The notes under the pieces were generated by a model. It searched no databases, had not been told where the DNA came from, and saw only the letters and a program-made list of their open reading frames with translations. From Mycoavidus sp. HKI (GTDB taxonomy: Bacteria; Pseudomonadota; Gammaproteobacteria; Burkholderiales; Burkholderiaceae), in contig NZ_CP076444.2 of assembly GCF_020023735.2 (NCBI RefSeq), positions 1,379,501 to 1,443,500 on the forward strand: 64,000 nucleotides of DNA. Direction: 5' to 3'. The number at the start of each line of letters is the position of its first letter. Within the stretch, counting starts at the first letter, position 1. Shown here piece after piece: positions 29,493-41,000 of the stretch. Made by a program: the position numbers and the translations under genes.

Positions 29493-30776
29493 AACGGATA
29501 AAAGAAAGACGTAAAAAAGCCGAAGCTTTCTGAGGATCATACGTAAGTTATGCCCAGCACCACAGAGCACCGCGTGCATGGCATCGCCTAACGCGCCTTT
29601 GAGCCAATTTCGGTCTAGTTTCCCATCCGCTTTCATATGGCCAATAGTGGGCTCAATGGCACTGCGTCGTTTGATGACCGCGCGTAGCGTACGTGTGATA
29701 CCCCGACGCATACCAGAGTGATAGATTTTTACGCCATCGATCTCAATGCCTTTGTAACCGCGATCAACGATCGCAACCTCTGGAGTCACATCACACAGGA
29801 TCGCTGCTTGTTCTAGTGCTTCGGCCAGCGTATGACCGTCATAAGGATTTCCTGGCATTGAGCGTGCGCCAACCACCAACCCTTCCTGGTGAGTCGTCGT
29901 GATCGATACTTTCACACCGAACTCGTAAGGCTTACGCGCCTTGCCCTTGGCTATGCATTCCACTTCTGGGGCATGCAGAGCATAGAGTTTGTCTTTATCC
30001 TTGGGCCTTTGCGAAATGATTCGTTTTGTGCGGGATATCAACTCTCTCAATGCATCACGGCCTTGTACGGCCACTGACTCGATTTGTCTCTCAACGTCAC
30101 GCATCACTCGCCCCACTCGCGAACGTAGTGTACCCAACGCCTTGTTCATTCGTTTGTACTGCTTCGCGTGCGCATAACGGCTGATCTGGGTTGATAGGCG
30201 AGGCGCAATTCGGTTGTAGTTTTGCCGTAACTTTAAACCGTATTGTGCCGCCACTTTCACCAGATGCTCTCGGCAACGCTCTAGCAATCGCGAATCGGTA
30301 GGATGCGATATCGCCTTCTCCATCACCGTGGTGTCAACGATCACTCGTTTTACGCTCGATGCTTTGATGACATCACTACGTTTGGCCGCTTCGATCGTCT
30401 CCGCTAATAGCTCTTCTACGCCCGCTTCACCAAGCCGATTACGCCAACGCGTTAGACTTGACGGGTCAATCGGTGCCTCAGTTTGAAGGTACGTTTCCCC
30501 TGTAAAAAATTGTTGGTAGGGGTTTTCCAGCCAACCCAACACCACCTCTTCATCAGACAAATTGAATGCGTATTGCAGATACAGTAAGCCGGCTATGAGC
30601 CGCGGCGAGGTCGCAGGTCGACCTCTGTTTGAGGTGAAGCTCTCACTCATCAACGCGCTAAGCTGATCCCAGTTGATTAAACCCGCCAGTCGCACCAACG
30701 GATGCTTCATATTGATCTGTTCGTTTAGCGGATGCCGGAATAAATCTCCTGTGCTCGCCGTTGCCTTTGGACCCAT
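29454..30776 (-). CDS. IS5-family DDE transposase
   Basis: A 440-residue transposase. The N-terminal domain contains GRPATSPRLIAGLLYLQYAFNLSDEEVV, common in IS5 transposases. The DDE residues can be placed in VIVDTTVMEKA, AIVDRGYKGIE and RSAIEPTIGHMK; the last has the R-x3-E-x6-K signature of IS4/IS5 enzymes. The frame is intact, with a GAGG ribosome-binding site before the ATG at 30776, so the element may be active. The C-terminal tail continues close to the left inverted repeat. Confidence 0.93.
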   Translation of the reverse strand: MGPKATASTGDLFRHPLNEQINMKHPLVRLAGLINWDQLSALMSESFTSNRGRPATSPRLIAGLLYLQYAFNLSDEEVVLGWLENPYQQFFTGETYLQTEAPIDPSSLTRWRNRLGEAGVEELLAETIEAAKRSDVIKASSVKRVIVDTTVMEKAISHPTDSRLLERCREHLVKVAAQYGLKLRQNYNRIAPRLSTQISRYAHAKQYKRMNKALGTLRSRVGRVMRDVERQIESVAVQGRDALRELISRTKRIISQRPKDKDKLYALHAPEVECIAKGKARKPYEFGVKVSITTTHQEGLVVGARSMPGNPYDGHTLAEALEQAAILCDVTPEVAIVDRGYKGIEIDGVKIYHSGMRRGITRTLRAVIKRRSAIEPTIGHMKADGKLDRNWLKGALGDAMHAVLCGAGHNLRMILRKLRLFYVFLLSVLFRHTFTVGLSF

Positions 30777-30884
30777 TCTTGCCTCATCACAAATTGCAGG
30801 ATTTATTTTCTTAATATGCCATTTTCTTGCAATTTATGCCACCCTATCTCGACGCAAAACCTTTACCACAAAAGAACTTACGAA

Positions 30885-30900
30885 TTATTCAGGACCGACT
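30885..30900 (-). repeat. Right terminal inverted repeat of the IS
   Basis: TTATTCAGGACCGACT on the plus strand, exact reverse complement of the left end; followed by the ATCC target copy at 30901-30904. Confidence 0.92.
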
Positions 30901-30969
30901 ATCCAGTGAAATCAACAAAATTGCCAAAGAAATTGAGAGCTTAACGGGTAGTCTTCTGACAAACCTTTC

Positions 30970-31003
30970 GGCGCACAGAGAGAATCATTCTCTCTGTGCC
31001 GCC
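30970..31003 (+). terminator. Terminator of the OmpA-like gene, displaced by the IS
   Basis: GCACAGAGAGAA at 30973-30984 pairs perfectly with TTCTCTCTGTGC at 30988-30999. A GGC/GCC extension with one bulged C lengthens the stem. The T-rich stretch TTCTTCTCTTG follows. It lies about 60 bases after the displaced native TGA stop at 30907. Confidence 0.7.
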
Positions 31004-31023
31004 TTCTTCTCTTGTTTCTTATT

Positions 31024-31047
31024 ACGGGGCTTTAGTCCCGTTTTTTT
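31024..31047 (+). terminator. Rho-independent terminator
   Basis: ACGGGGC and GTCCCGT form a seven-base-pair stem (one G-U) around a TTTA loop, immediately followed by seven T residues. It would stop transcripts coming from the OmpA-like gene or from the IS. Confidence 0.75.
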
Positions 31048-31106
31048 GTCTCTCGAGTTTGGGCCGCTGTAAGCACGGGCGCACTGACCGAAACCGTCAA
31101 ACCCAT
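31032..31106 (-). pseudogene. Orphan fragment of the haemagglutinin gene
   Basis: Bases 31063-31104 match 34655-34696 inside the large haemagglutinin gene at 41 of 42 positions. The same reading frame is kept: GLTVSVSAPVLTAAQT here against GLTVSVSAPVLAAAQT there. This fragment runs from ATG 31106 to TAA 31034-31032, 24 residues, and is not preceded by a clear ribosome-binding site. It is a displaced piece of a cdiA-like gene lying downstream of the candidate immunity gene. Confidence 0.6.
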
Positions 31107-31205
31107 GTTTTTCTGCAGGAATCAATTCATTTTCGTTTTAAGGCGCCACCAGTAGAGACTGCTTTGGTCATCCAAAGCGAAACTCACCTTGCCCTACGGC
31201 CTAGC

Positions 31206-31997
31206 TTATTCTTCATAATTATAGTGCGCTGGCACTTTATAATCTTCCGGGAAATCGGGCCCAAATCGTTCATCTAAGCAGGCATTTACTAGCGCCTTTC
31301 TAACTGCACTAGAAAAATTATAAAGTTGAAAATTTATTAACCTAATTCTTTGAAGGATTGCTCGAACTGCTCGCAAATCCTCTTGTATAGATGCTTTTTC
31401 ATATGCATCAAAAGCAATCTGCAAAGCTAACAGTTTCTCATTGAAAATTTGATTAAAGTCACTTTTTAGGTTGATGCCCCATATTAAATTCCTCGTTCGT
31501 TTATCCATGCGCTCTAATTCCTCATCCTTCACACCATGAGACCGAACTAGATCCATTAAGATATTTCTAATTATATTTAAATTTACTAATCTTTCTTGAG
31601 TAACTTCATTTTTTTCTTTATGGAAATATTTGCTTGGAATAGTGTAACCTTTTTTAAAAGAAGGCCAATTGAAACTTTTATTGTTAAGCACCCTTGTTAA
31701 ATCGTATGAAATTGCATCGAATGGACTACTTGCCAATGATCCAATTCTTAAATATACATCCATCAGGCCTGCCTTAGCCGCCAGCATATCTTTTTCTGGT
31801 AACGCTTTGTTATATAACTCGATCGCTCTCTCTATTTTTTCAAAATCCCTCTTAAAAGATTTGTTATAATCAGCTCTCCAATCAATATACGACGCATATC
31901 CAGTTCTTTTATGCGAAGCCTTCAGATCAGCATATGTCAAACCATGAGATTGAAGAAATTCCATTAAACGTGCTTTAAATTTATTAAAATCCAACAT
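31206..31997 (-). CDS. Candidate immunity protein built of two homologous repeats
   Basis: A 263-residue, mostly helical, charged protein with no recognised family. It begins ten bases after the stop of the haemagglutinin gene, with a strong AAAGGGG ribosome-binding site, the place of CdiI immunity genes. Residues 11-125 and 147-259 are homologous: LMEFLQSHG against LMDLVRSHG, then KRT, D[YF]NxxF, Y[NE]KA and a final TIPSKYF/KVPAHY. The DNA is very AT-rich, like the toxin end of the neighbouring gene and unlike the core genes. Role in immunity is inferred from position and composition only. No signal peptide or membrane segment is seen. Confidence 0.6.
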   Translation of the reverse strand: MLDFNKFKARLMEFLQSHGLTYADLKASHKRTGYASYIDWRADYNKSFKRDFEKIERAIELYNKALPEKDMLAAKAGLMDVYLRIGSLASSPFDAISYDLTRVLNNKSFNWPSFKKGYTIPSKYFHKEKNEVTQERLVNLNIIRNILMDLVRSHGVKDEELERMDKRTRNLIWGINLKSDFNQIFNEKLLALQIAFDAYEKASIQEDLRAVRAILQRIRLINFQLYNFSSAVRKALVNACLDERFGPDFPEDYKVPAHYNYEE

Positions 31998-32007
31998 TAC
32001 ATCCCCT

Positions 32008-35000
32008 TTATTTTACCAATCTTCTACCCTCTGCCTTTCGCGTTTTATCCCGATTAATTGTTCTATCAAGATTTAAAACGTGCTTGGAAACTCTATTCCT
32101 AGAATATACTTCCAAATGATTTCTATGCAGTTTATCTAAATACATCAAATCACCATTTTTTATTTCATCTCCAATTCCTTCAGTTGCTCTGTATATCCTC
32201 TCCCCATTATAGAACTCGTTAGTAGGAATAGTCACGCGCTTTACTTCCTTACCAAACTCTGTTCCATTAAAAAACTGCTCCATATTATCCACAGAACCAG
32301 CATTCGGCACATAATCCTTATCTCTATTGGCTTTCACCCCCTTACTAAAAATAACCGTGTCAAATATATCTAACCCTTCGGCAATCGGCGTCTCCATCAC
32401 ATTACCTGCTGATTGAACCTCTCTTGGCCTCGCCAAAGGCTGAACGATATGCTCTCCAGATTGATTAGGCATGCCTTCAAGCCGCACTTCTTCATCCTGA
32501 TGCCATGCCATGCCGGGAAGCAGGGGCGGCTGCTCTGGTTCTATCAGCGTTATCATCGGCGGCGGAGGCGGTTGCACTAACTGATTACCGTCTTCTCCAG
32601 GCTGTTCGGTATTTGTTGCCCGCTTTTTATACTCTTCATAAAAATCCATGGCTCCTTTCGTCACCACCGCACCTGCAGCCACTGCGCCTAATAAGCCTAA
32701 TAAAGCAAGTCCAGGTGGGGTTGCCACTAACGGTGCTGCCAGCACCATGGCATTATTTTCTATTTCAATCTGCGCCGCATGCTGCGCGGATGTCGCATCA
32801 ACCCCTCCTGCATCCGCAAGCCCCGCCACTAGGCTAGTGACTATATTCTTGCGCGCGTCTTTCTCTTCTTCAGACACGCCTTCTACAGGACCTAACAGAG
32901 TATTCACCAACACACTTGCGCTCGCGCCCAAGGCCGCTGCGCCACCCGATTGCCCCCGCGCGACTGCGCCGCCATAAGCTAATGCCCCATGCAAGGCGGC
33001 ACGCACCGTTTCATCATGCAGGCTATCTGCAATATACTTGATTTTTTCGGCACCCAGGCTTTGCAAATAGTTGAGCGCCGCTGCCTGGGTAAATTGCGCG
33101 CTCGTCCCAGTCACATTGCCCGATGCCGCTGCCGTCAGCGCAGTGACGATGCGACGGTAGGTGCCTCCTGCTCCCCATTGCTTATTCAAATTCTGCGCCT
33201 GCGCCCGTAACTCAGCCGCGACTTCCAGCAATTCCTGCCGCTGCGCTACAGGCATGAACTCATCATTGGCCAGCGTCTCTATATTTTTGGCCCGCTCAAG
33301 CTTATGATCCGCTTCCCGGGCTCTATTGACGATAAAGGTACCCGCTTCCCGACCTAATGCATTGACGATATCAAAGCTAGCCTCAATCTCAGCCCGGTTA
33401 AAAATCGGCGCTAACGTTTGATGACTCTGTGCCGGATGACGGTTTAGGTCTGCAATCGTCTCTGCCGCACTGTGCCCCGTCAGTTCCATTTGCCGGGCCT
33501 CATCCGTAATCACAATCTCCGCACCACTAATCGCACTGCGGGTTGTGGACTGCGCCTGACCAGAGGCACTCATCACAATCGGTATCGCAGCACTCATGCC
33601 ACCCCGGCTCGCCAACTGATTACCACTATGGGCAGGCGTTGTCACTTCTCCCGATTGCTTCGAGCCCACCCCTTTGCCACTTTGACTGTACCCTCCACCT
33701 AAACTGATACTGCTTGCATCATAGCTCGCTTGATTCGTCAGATCAGTCTGTTGCAGGGTTCCTGTCATTAGAGTGTTCCTCCCTGCCCGCACTGCCTGTT
33801 CAGCCCCTGCAATCACGCCACCGACAAGCTTCGTATCACCCTTAACGGTTACCTGAAAACCTCCCTCTCCCGCCTGAATCCCCGCCTGTTCCGCGACGCT
33901 CAGATAATGACTGTCCATCCTACGTTGCGAGAAATGCAGGCTGGCCGCTGAGACAGAACCTGCTGTTACGCTGCCACTGATACTTTGAGAGTGGCTATGG
34001 TAAGTCGCCGTGTTTTGCACACTTTCTATTTCAAGATCCCCCTCAATCTGCGCTGTAACCTGCTCCCCAGCTATCTGCGCGCCTTTTAGGCGCACATCGC
34101 TTTGTGCCTTGAGCGTCAGCTTGCCACCCGCTTGGATCAAGGTCGGCGTATAGCTGATTTGCGCCCCATCTGCATGGCCATGCCCAACGCTCACCGCCAG
34201 CGAGGCCCCCACTGAGTTCTGGCGGCCAAGCGTTGTCGCCATCCCCACTGCAAAACTCCGGCTCTGCTGCTGACTCTGCTCAATCAAGCTATTCGGCGCA
34301 GCTTCCACATTCAGTCGACCTTCTACGTTAAGCGTAATATCCTGTTTTGCTTCTATGCGGGCACCAATCAGATCCAGCGTGGACTCTTCTCCTAAGCCAC
34401 TGACCTGGATCGATATATTCCCACCTGCCGCCAGTGTGCTGTTCAGCGCCGTCTTGCTCAGCTGCGTCTGCTCTGTTTCATAACGATCTTCGCCAATCAT
34501 GGCGCTCACTGTCGCGCCACCCACCGCTTTGGGATCCGCCTGGATCGCATCGTAGGCATTTTTCATCGCCAGTGCACCTGCGCCTGCCGCTAACGCCTGC
34601 ATCCGTGGATCACTGACCTGGGTACTGGCCTGCAGCATCTGCTGATTCGTTTGCGCCGCTGCAAGCACGGGCGCACTGACCGAAACCGTCAAACCCGATT
34701 GCTGCCATTCACTACGCTGCCAGACCCTGCTCTCCTCATAGGCCACATCGATCTTGGCCTTGCCAGCTTGAATCTGGATATCGCCTATCGGCACAACCAG
34801 CTGACTGCCGCTTTGCTCGTATTCATGGCCGGCAAAGGCTCTAACATGGCCAGATACACTGCCTATCACCGAACCAATCTGGGGCGTGTGCTCATTTTCT
34901 TGAGCGTCTTTTTGTGTCCGCGTGCCCACCGTCACTCCGAATTTCCCGCTATCTAATAAGCCTGAGCGTTCTTTAACGGAATAGTGCTGGCCTCTCTCAG

Positions 35001-38000
35001 CCTGCTCGACAGCTTTTTGCTTGATATTGTTGGCCGCATGGAGATCCACATCGTGCATCCCGATCACGTTTGAGCCCATGATATTCAGGTCATGTCCGGC
35101 TTCTATCTGTACCGTGCCCCCGGATAAGGTACTGCTCAATGCTTGTTTTCTATACAGTTTGTTTTGCGTTAATTCGCTCGAAGAAGAGAATGCAGTGCTC
35201 GATTCACGATAATGAGACTCCTCAAAATCCGTCTCTTCATAGGCTGCCTCCACGTTAATATCTCGATCCGCTTTGACAGAAAGTCCTTTTCCAGCATTCA
35301 CATAAGCGCCAGCCGCATGGATATCCCGACCCGCCTTAAGTTCAAGTGAACCGCCCGTTTCAATTTGCGTGCCGATTTCTGTTTTTCTGCTTAGGCTTAA
35401 GTCATTGTGTTCATCCCAGACTAATTGGTGTTGAGCACCTACAGTGGCGGTACCTAGTGTGAGGTCGCCTTTGGCTTCTAAACGGGCGTTTTCAGCCACC
35501 TTGATTTGAGTCGAGGCCAAATGAATATCCGACTCGGCATACGCGTCCAACTGCTCGGCTTGGACCCGGGTGACACCATCTAGCGCCGTCTGGCTGCCGC
35601 TGATGGCATGGGTCGTATGGGTTTGGCTTTGGAGATGGATATCCTGTCCAGCTTTTAAAGTCATTTTTTTGACGGCAATCAACTGGCCAGCGCGACTATC
35701 GATGTTATGGCTCGCCTGCATCGAGAGGGTGTCCAAGCTGACGATTGCGCCGCGCTGGTTATCAATATTGCGTGCAGTGAGAGCCATCTTGCCGCGGCTG
35801 ATCATCGTGCCGGCATTTTTAAATGGGCGGTCGCTGTGCAGTTCAATGGCGTTGGCTGAAATCAGCGAGCCGCCCAGCGGAACTGGACTGGCATCTCTTT
35901 TCGCGAGATAGACTTTGGGCGTCAGGACCGTCTGTTCTGAGCCGTCGGGTAATTTAACGCTTTGATTCACCAGCCAAACTGGGCTCGCGCTTAAGGCGGC
36001 AATTTGCTGCGGCGTGGGCTCTATGCCGAGGGTCAGATGGTGTTGCTTGGCCCAGTTTGCCCCCCTATGCATTAACGCTTTGAATTCAGCAATTGGGTTT
36101 CGATAGCCGGATAGATAGTAGTGACCCGTCAAGCCAATGATCTGGTCACGAATCAGTTGCTGTTCATAAAAGCCATCTCCTAAGCGTTTGGGCACGTGTT
36201 GGGGGTCGAGATTGAGTAAATTCAGCAAGAAATTGCTAGAAACGGTATCGCTGTTACGCGTAAAACGGGGATCGGTTTGAATTAGATACGCTCGATCAGG
36301 ATCGAACTGAAAGTGCTGTAAGCCACTATTTAAGAAAGGGCTGCTGCGGGTTAAGGCAGAGGTGCTCAGCACTAACGCTGTAGAGGGCGCTTGCTGGTCA
36401 ACCGCGGTGTATTGTTGAGAGACGGCTACATTCAGAGTGTGGTGTTCTATCACCGGAGCGGGATGGTAGGGTACGTGCCCGCTCCAATCACGAGTCCAGC
36501 CCCGACTGAACATGCCACCATGCCAGTCTCTGTCTGACCATTGCGATGTTCCCTGATCGGTCGTGATACGCCGACCGTTGGCATCACGGTTATTAATCTG
36601 AGCCACTCCACCTTCGAGGTCACTGAGCGCTCCCCCTGCAATAATCCGGCTTTTATCATTAAAAACCGCTCCCGATAAGCGGATCGCCCCACCCGCTTGA
36701 ATTTTACCGGGTTCGCTGTGCGTGACCACGGTCGTTGACACACGACGGGTAAAGTTATAGTTAGTAAAACAAAACACTTCTGTACCGGAGTGGTGCACTC
36801 GGTAAAGGCCCCCTACGTCACCATGCCATCCGATTTGAGATCCATCGTAGCGTTGGTTGGTATGCTGATCCTGACATTCGTGTATCTCCCGCTCTTCGAT
36901 CAGCCTTTCTTGGGTCTCGAACCTCGAATTTTGATTGATCAACTTTTTTGCATGGATCGAGAGATCACCTACCGCATCAATCGTTGATCCATTATTGAGG
37001 ATGCGTTCACTGCTGACCTGCGCTGTGGACTGAGCATCCAACTCACCGCCAATGGCTAAACTACCGCCGCTATAGAGCACGCCGCGCTCTAAGTTTTGAA
37101 CCTCCTTAACACCGATTTTAAGACTGTTTTGCGCGAAGATCACACCAGCCATGTTAAGCAACATAGAGTTGAGCCTATCATGCGCGCCGATTGAAACCGT
37201 ATCGCCAACAATCAAAGCCGAGCCTGGTTTCAACACGTGCCTTTGAGGAGGCTGCATAGTTTTGTAATTGTCGTTCCATCCCTGTTTATTATTCTCTATC
37301 TGGTCACCCTCGATCAAGACTTGACCCTTGCCGTGCAAAATACCATCGTTGATTAAACGATCTACTGAAACATAGAGATCTCCATCACTTTGTAAGACCC
37401 CTTCTATACAATTCAAAAAATTTTTACTTTTCAGCGATAATCTGTCGCTTGCAGACACTGTACCGTTGAGGTTGGCGAAAGATTGTTCTGCTTGCAGATT
37501 GACATTCTTCCCTGAAATCTGACTGTTAGCCCCATTGAAGATACCTTGCGCCTCCAGCATGACTCCGCCTTGAGCACTGATCAGGCCGCCTTGTGTTTCT
37601 GGATCTATACTCTCGCCATTTTTGATGGTATCCGAGAAAATCTTTATTTCACCTATACCGGTGTTGATGATCTGACCTTCATCATGGTTTAACACTTTCT
37701 TCGCATGCACTTCAAGCAAGTTAGCGTTATGGGTGGGTTGCGATGGGTGCGCCTCATCCGACCCTACAATGATTTTTCCTTTAAGGTTATTTAAGCCGAT
37801 GGTGTCAATCTCGATTTTTTGGCTGGCCGATAACGTGCCAGCTTGATTACTTAAAAAAGAGGAGGCTTTTATTTTGAGCGCTTGATTCGAAAGAATTTTC
37901 CCGCCTTCAATATTCGCTATTTTAGGTGAGGTGACAGAAAGAAGGCCTTGAGCAAAGATTAAACCGGCTCCTTTTTCACCTTCATCATCGCCATTCATTA

Positions 38001-41000
38001 TTGCGTAGTGGGCCACAATCTGAGCCTGTCCTGTGCCAGTATGGAGCAGCCGGCCTGCGGTATTGTCAATCATGTTGACCTGTATATCTAATACGCTTTG
38101 ATCGCCATTGGCTTCTATATGGCCCTGCGTATTATCAAGATTTTTACTCCTCAGAATAAGATCCGCACTCGTTGTGATTTGCCCATTTTGATTGTCCAAA
38201 TGATCGGCTTGGATCAATAGCTTATCTCTTGACTCAATGGTGGCAGACGTGGTGTTGTTTAGAGTCTGTGCTGAACCTTCTACTTTGTGCTGAGCATTGA
38301 GGGAGCCCCCTATCGTCAATTCGCCATCGCTATGCACCAAGCCATGTTCTTGGTTGTGTAGGGTCTGTGCGCCGATGGCAAGCTGGCGGCGCGCCATGAT
38401 GGCCCCTGCTTGATGCGCGTCGGTATCCTCGCTACCATCATTGACTAGGCTCTGCGCACTGATAACTACAGTGCTGCCTTGGATTACTCCATCATTTCTA
38501 AGCTGATCGTGTAGGATTAGCGTCAAAAATCGTCCGTCGATCAAAGCGCTTGCTTGATTCTCTAGGGATCTCGCCTTAAGAGAAATATCGCCCTCTATTT
38601 TTAACTCCCCTTGATTCAGTAAGCTACCCGAACTCGAAATCGATAGGTTGCCGCTTGCATACATCTTGGCCTGTTGGAATACAGTCAGCCCGCTTTGGCT
38701 AGGTTGCGCTTCCTTATCTGGAGGCTGTGTACTGACTGTACCCTTCCAAGAGCTTGCCTCCGTGTCACAAACTTGACTGACTCCGCTTAGCAGGTGAATA
38801 CTCTGCGCCTGCACTACGCCCTTTATTTTGAAAATGTACGCCATTAAATCCAATGTATCGCTTGCAAATACCGTACTGCCAGCGTCGAAAAAAAGTTCTT
38901 TTGCATTCAAACTCACATTTTTCGCTAAAATCTGACTTTTATTTCCATTGAAGATTTTTTCTGCTTCCATCTCGATCTTGCCCTGCAAACGGATCAGACC
39001 ACCTTGCGTCTCACCTTTATCCAGCATGTTACGCACTTCCTTCGCCTGCACTGTAAGCACGCCCGCGTAATGGGTAAGGTTATCCGGACTATGGGCGCCA
39101 GTCGAGGTCGCCGTCTTGGCTGCTTCTTCCGTTCCTACACTAATGAGCCCTCCAGCGTAGTTGTTTAAGCTACTGGTGTTAATGTCGATTTTTTGGCAGG
39201 CCGATAAGGTAGCAAATTTATTGTACACATAGTCGGCAGCTTTTATTTCGAGGGTTTGGTTCGAAAAAATGACCCCTCCTTTGTCATTGACTATTTGAGA
39301 GGAGGTGACACTCACAGGGCCTTTGCCGAAAATAAATCCCCTCCCTTTTACCGCATCCATATTGCGATTCAGTATTGTCTGACGGGCCACAATTTGAGTC
39401 TGTCCTGCACTTGTATTCAGCAGTCGGCCAGAGGCATTGTTAATCAGGTTGACCTGCACGTCCAATACGCTTTGATCCCCCCTGGTTTCGATATGAACTT
39501 CTTGATTGTCAAGCACCTGACTTTTCAGAACAAGATCTGAATTCGCTATGATTTGCCCTTTCAGATTGCCCAACTCATCATTCACTGAAATATGGAAATC
39601 GCCCTCACTTTGCAAAATCCCTTTATCTAAATTGACAAGAGAATGAGCCTTCAGCGAAAACTTGTCGCTTGCGTACACCGTGCTCGCAGCGTTGGAGATG
39701 AGTTCTTTTGAGTTCAGATCCACCTCCTTCCCTAAAATCTGACTTTTATTCGCATTGTAGATTTTCTGTGCTTCTATCACTACCTTGCCCTGAACACGAA
39801 TTAAACTCTCTTGGGCTTTTTCACCCGTATACGCAGTGTTGATGACCTCCTGAGCATTCACTTCAAGTACGCCTACTAAGTCAGGAGCGTGACGGGATGG
39901 ACCTTGTACGCTATGGGAAGCCTCCGCCTTGAATTTCTCATCTTCGCCAACAGTTATCAAGCCTCCTACATTCTGTAATTTATCGGTGTCAATCTCTATT
40001 TTCTGGCCAGCCGATAAGGTGCTCAATTGATTGCCCAAGTAGGGGGTTTTTATTTTGAGCCTTTGATCCGAAATAATTGCTCCGCCTTCATAATTTACTA
40101 TTTTTGGGGAGTGAATCGTAACCGGACCTTTACCAAAGATTAAGCCAGCCCCTGTTATCGCTTTAGTATTGAAATTCGCTATCGTTACCTGCGCCACAAT
40201 CTGAGTCTGCCCCATTCCTGTATGAAGCAGCCATCCGGAAGTATTATTAATCGCAGCAGTGTAAACATCTAACACGCTTTGATCCCCCTGAGCTTTTATG
40301 CGCCCTTCCTGGTTTAGAATGACTTGACTGTTTAGGATAAGGTCAGAATGTGCTGTGATTTGTCCATTTTGATTGTTTAACTCACCGACTTGGATCGAGA
40401 GTTTTTCTTTTGACTCAATCATAGAAGAGCCGGAATTCACCAGCACTTGGGTTGAGTCAGTCAATTTGCGTTGGGAACCGAGGGCATCTCCTATAGTCAG
40501 TTCGCCATCGCTGCGCACTAATCCTTGTTCTTGGTTGCGCAGACTCTGTGCTTTAATTGTAATATGACGGCGCGCCAGTATTGCACCAGCTTGATGCTCC
40601 TCGGTATTATTCGTGCCATCATTGACCAGGTGCTGCGTATCAATAACCACAGCGCTGCCTTGAATGACTCCGTAGTTTATAAGCCGATCTTCTGCTTTGA
40701 GCGTAAGGTAAACGCCATCTATCAAAGACTTTGATTGATTCTCAAGCTCTTTTGCCTCTAGGGTTATTTCACCTTGAGTCTGTAGAGTACCTTGATTAAT
40801 TAAGCGCTTAGTCGTCGAAATCGATAGATGACGGCCGGCACTCAATTGATTTTTATGTGTATAGTCTTCTTCAAGCTTTGCGGCAAGATCAAGCGCCGCG
40901 CTCAGCGTTCCCGCACCCGTAAAATTGACCGCTTTGACGGTTAAATTACCGTTTGATTGAATCCGAGGGCTGGCATTATCTAGCGTATCAGCTTGAATAT

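Larger units (their letters stand above)
29416..30900 (-). mobile_element. IS5-family insertion sequence, complete (1485 bp)
   Basis: Terminal inverted repeats AGTCGGTCCTGAATAA match perfectly over 16 bases at 29416-29431 and 30885-30900. They are flanked by a four-base target duplication ATCC at 29412-29415 and 30901-30904. A single full-length transposase gene fills the element on the minus strand. It inserted at the stop codon of the lipoprotein gene, between that gene and its terminator. Intact ends and target duplication indicate a recent insertion. Confidence 0.93.
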
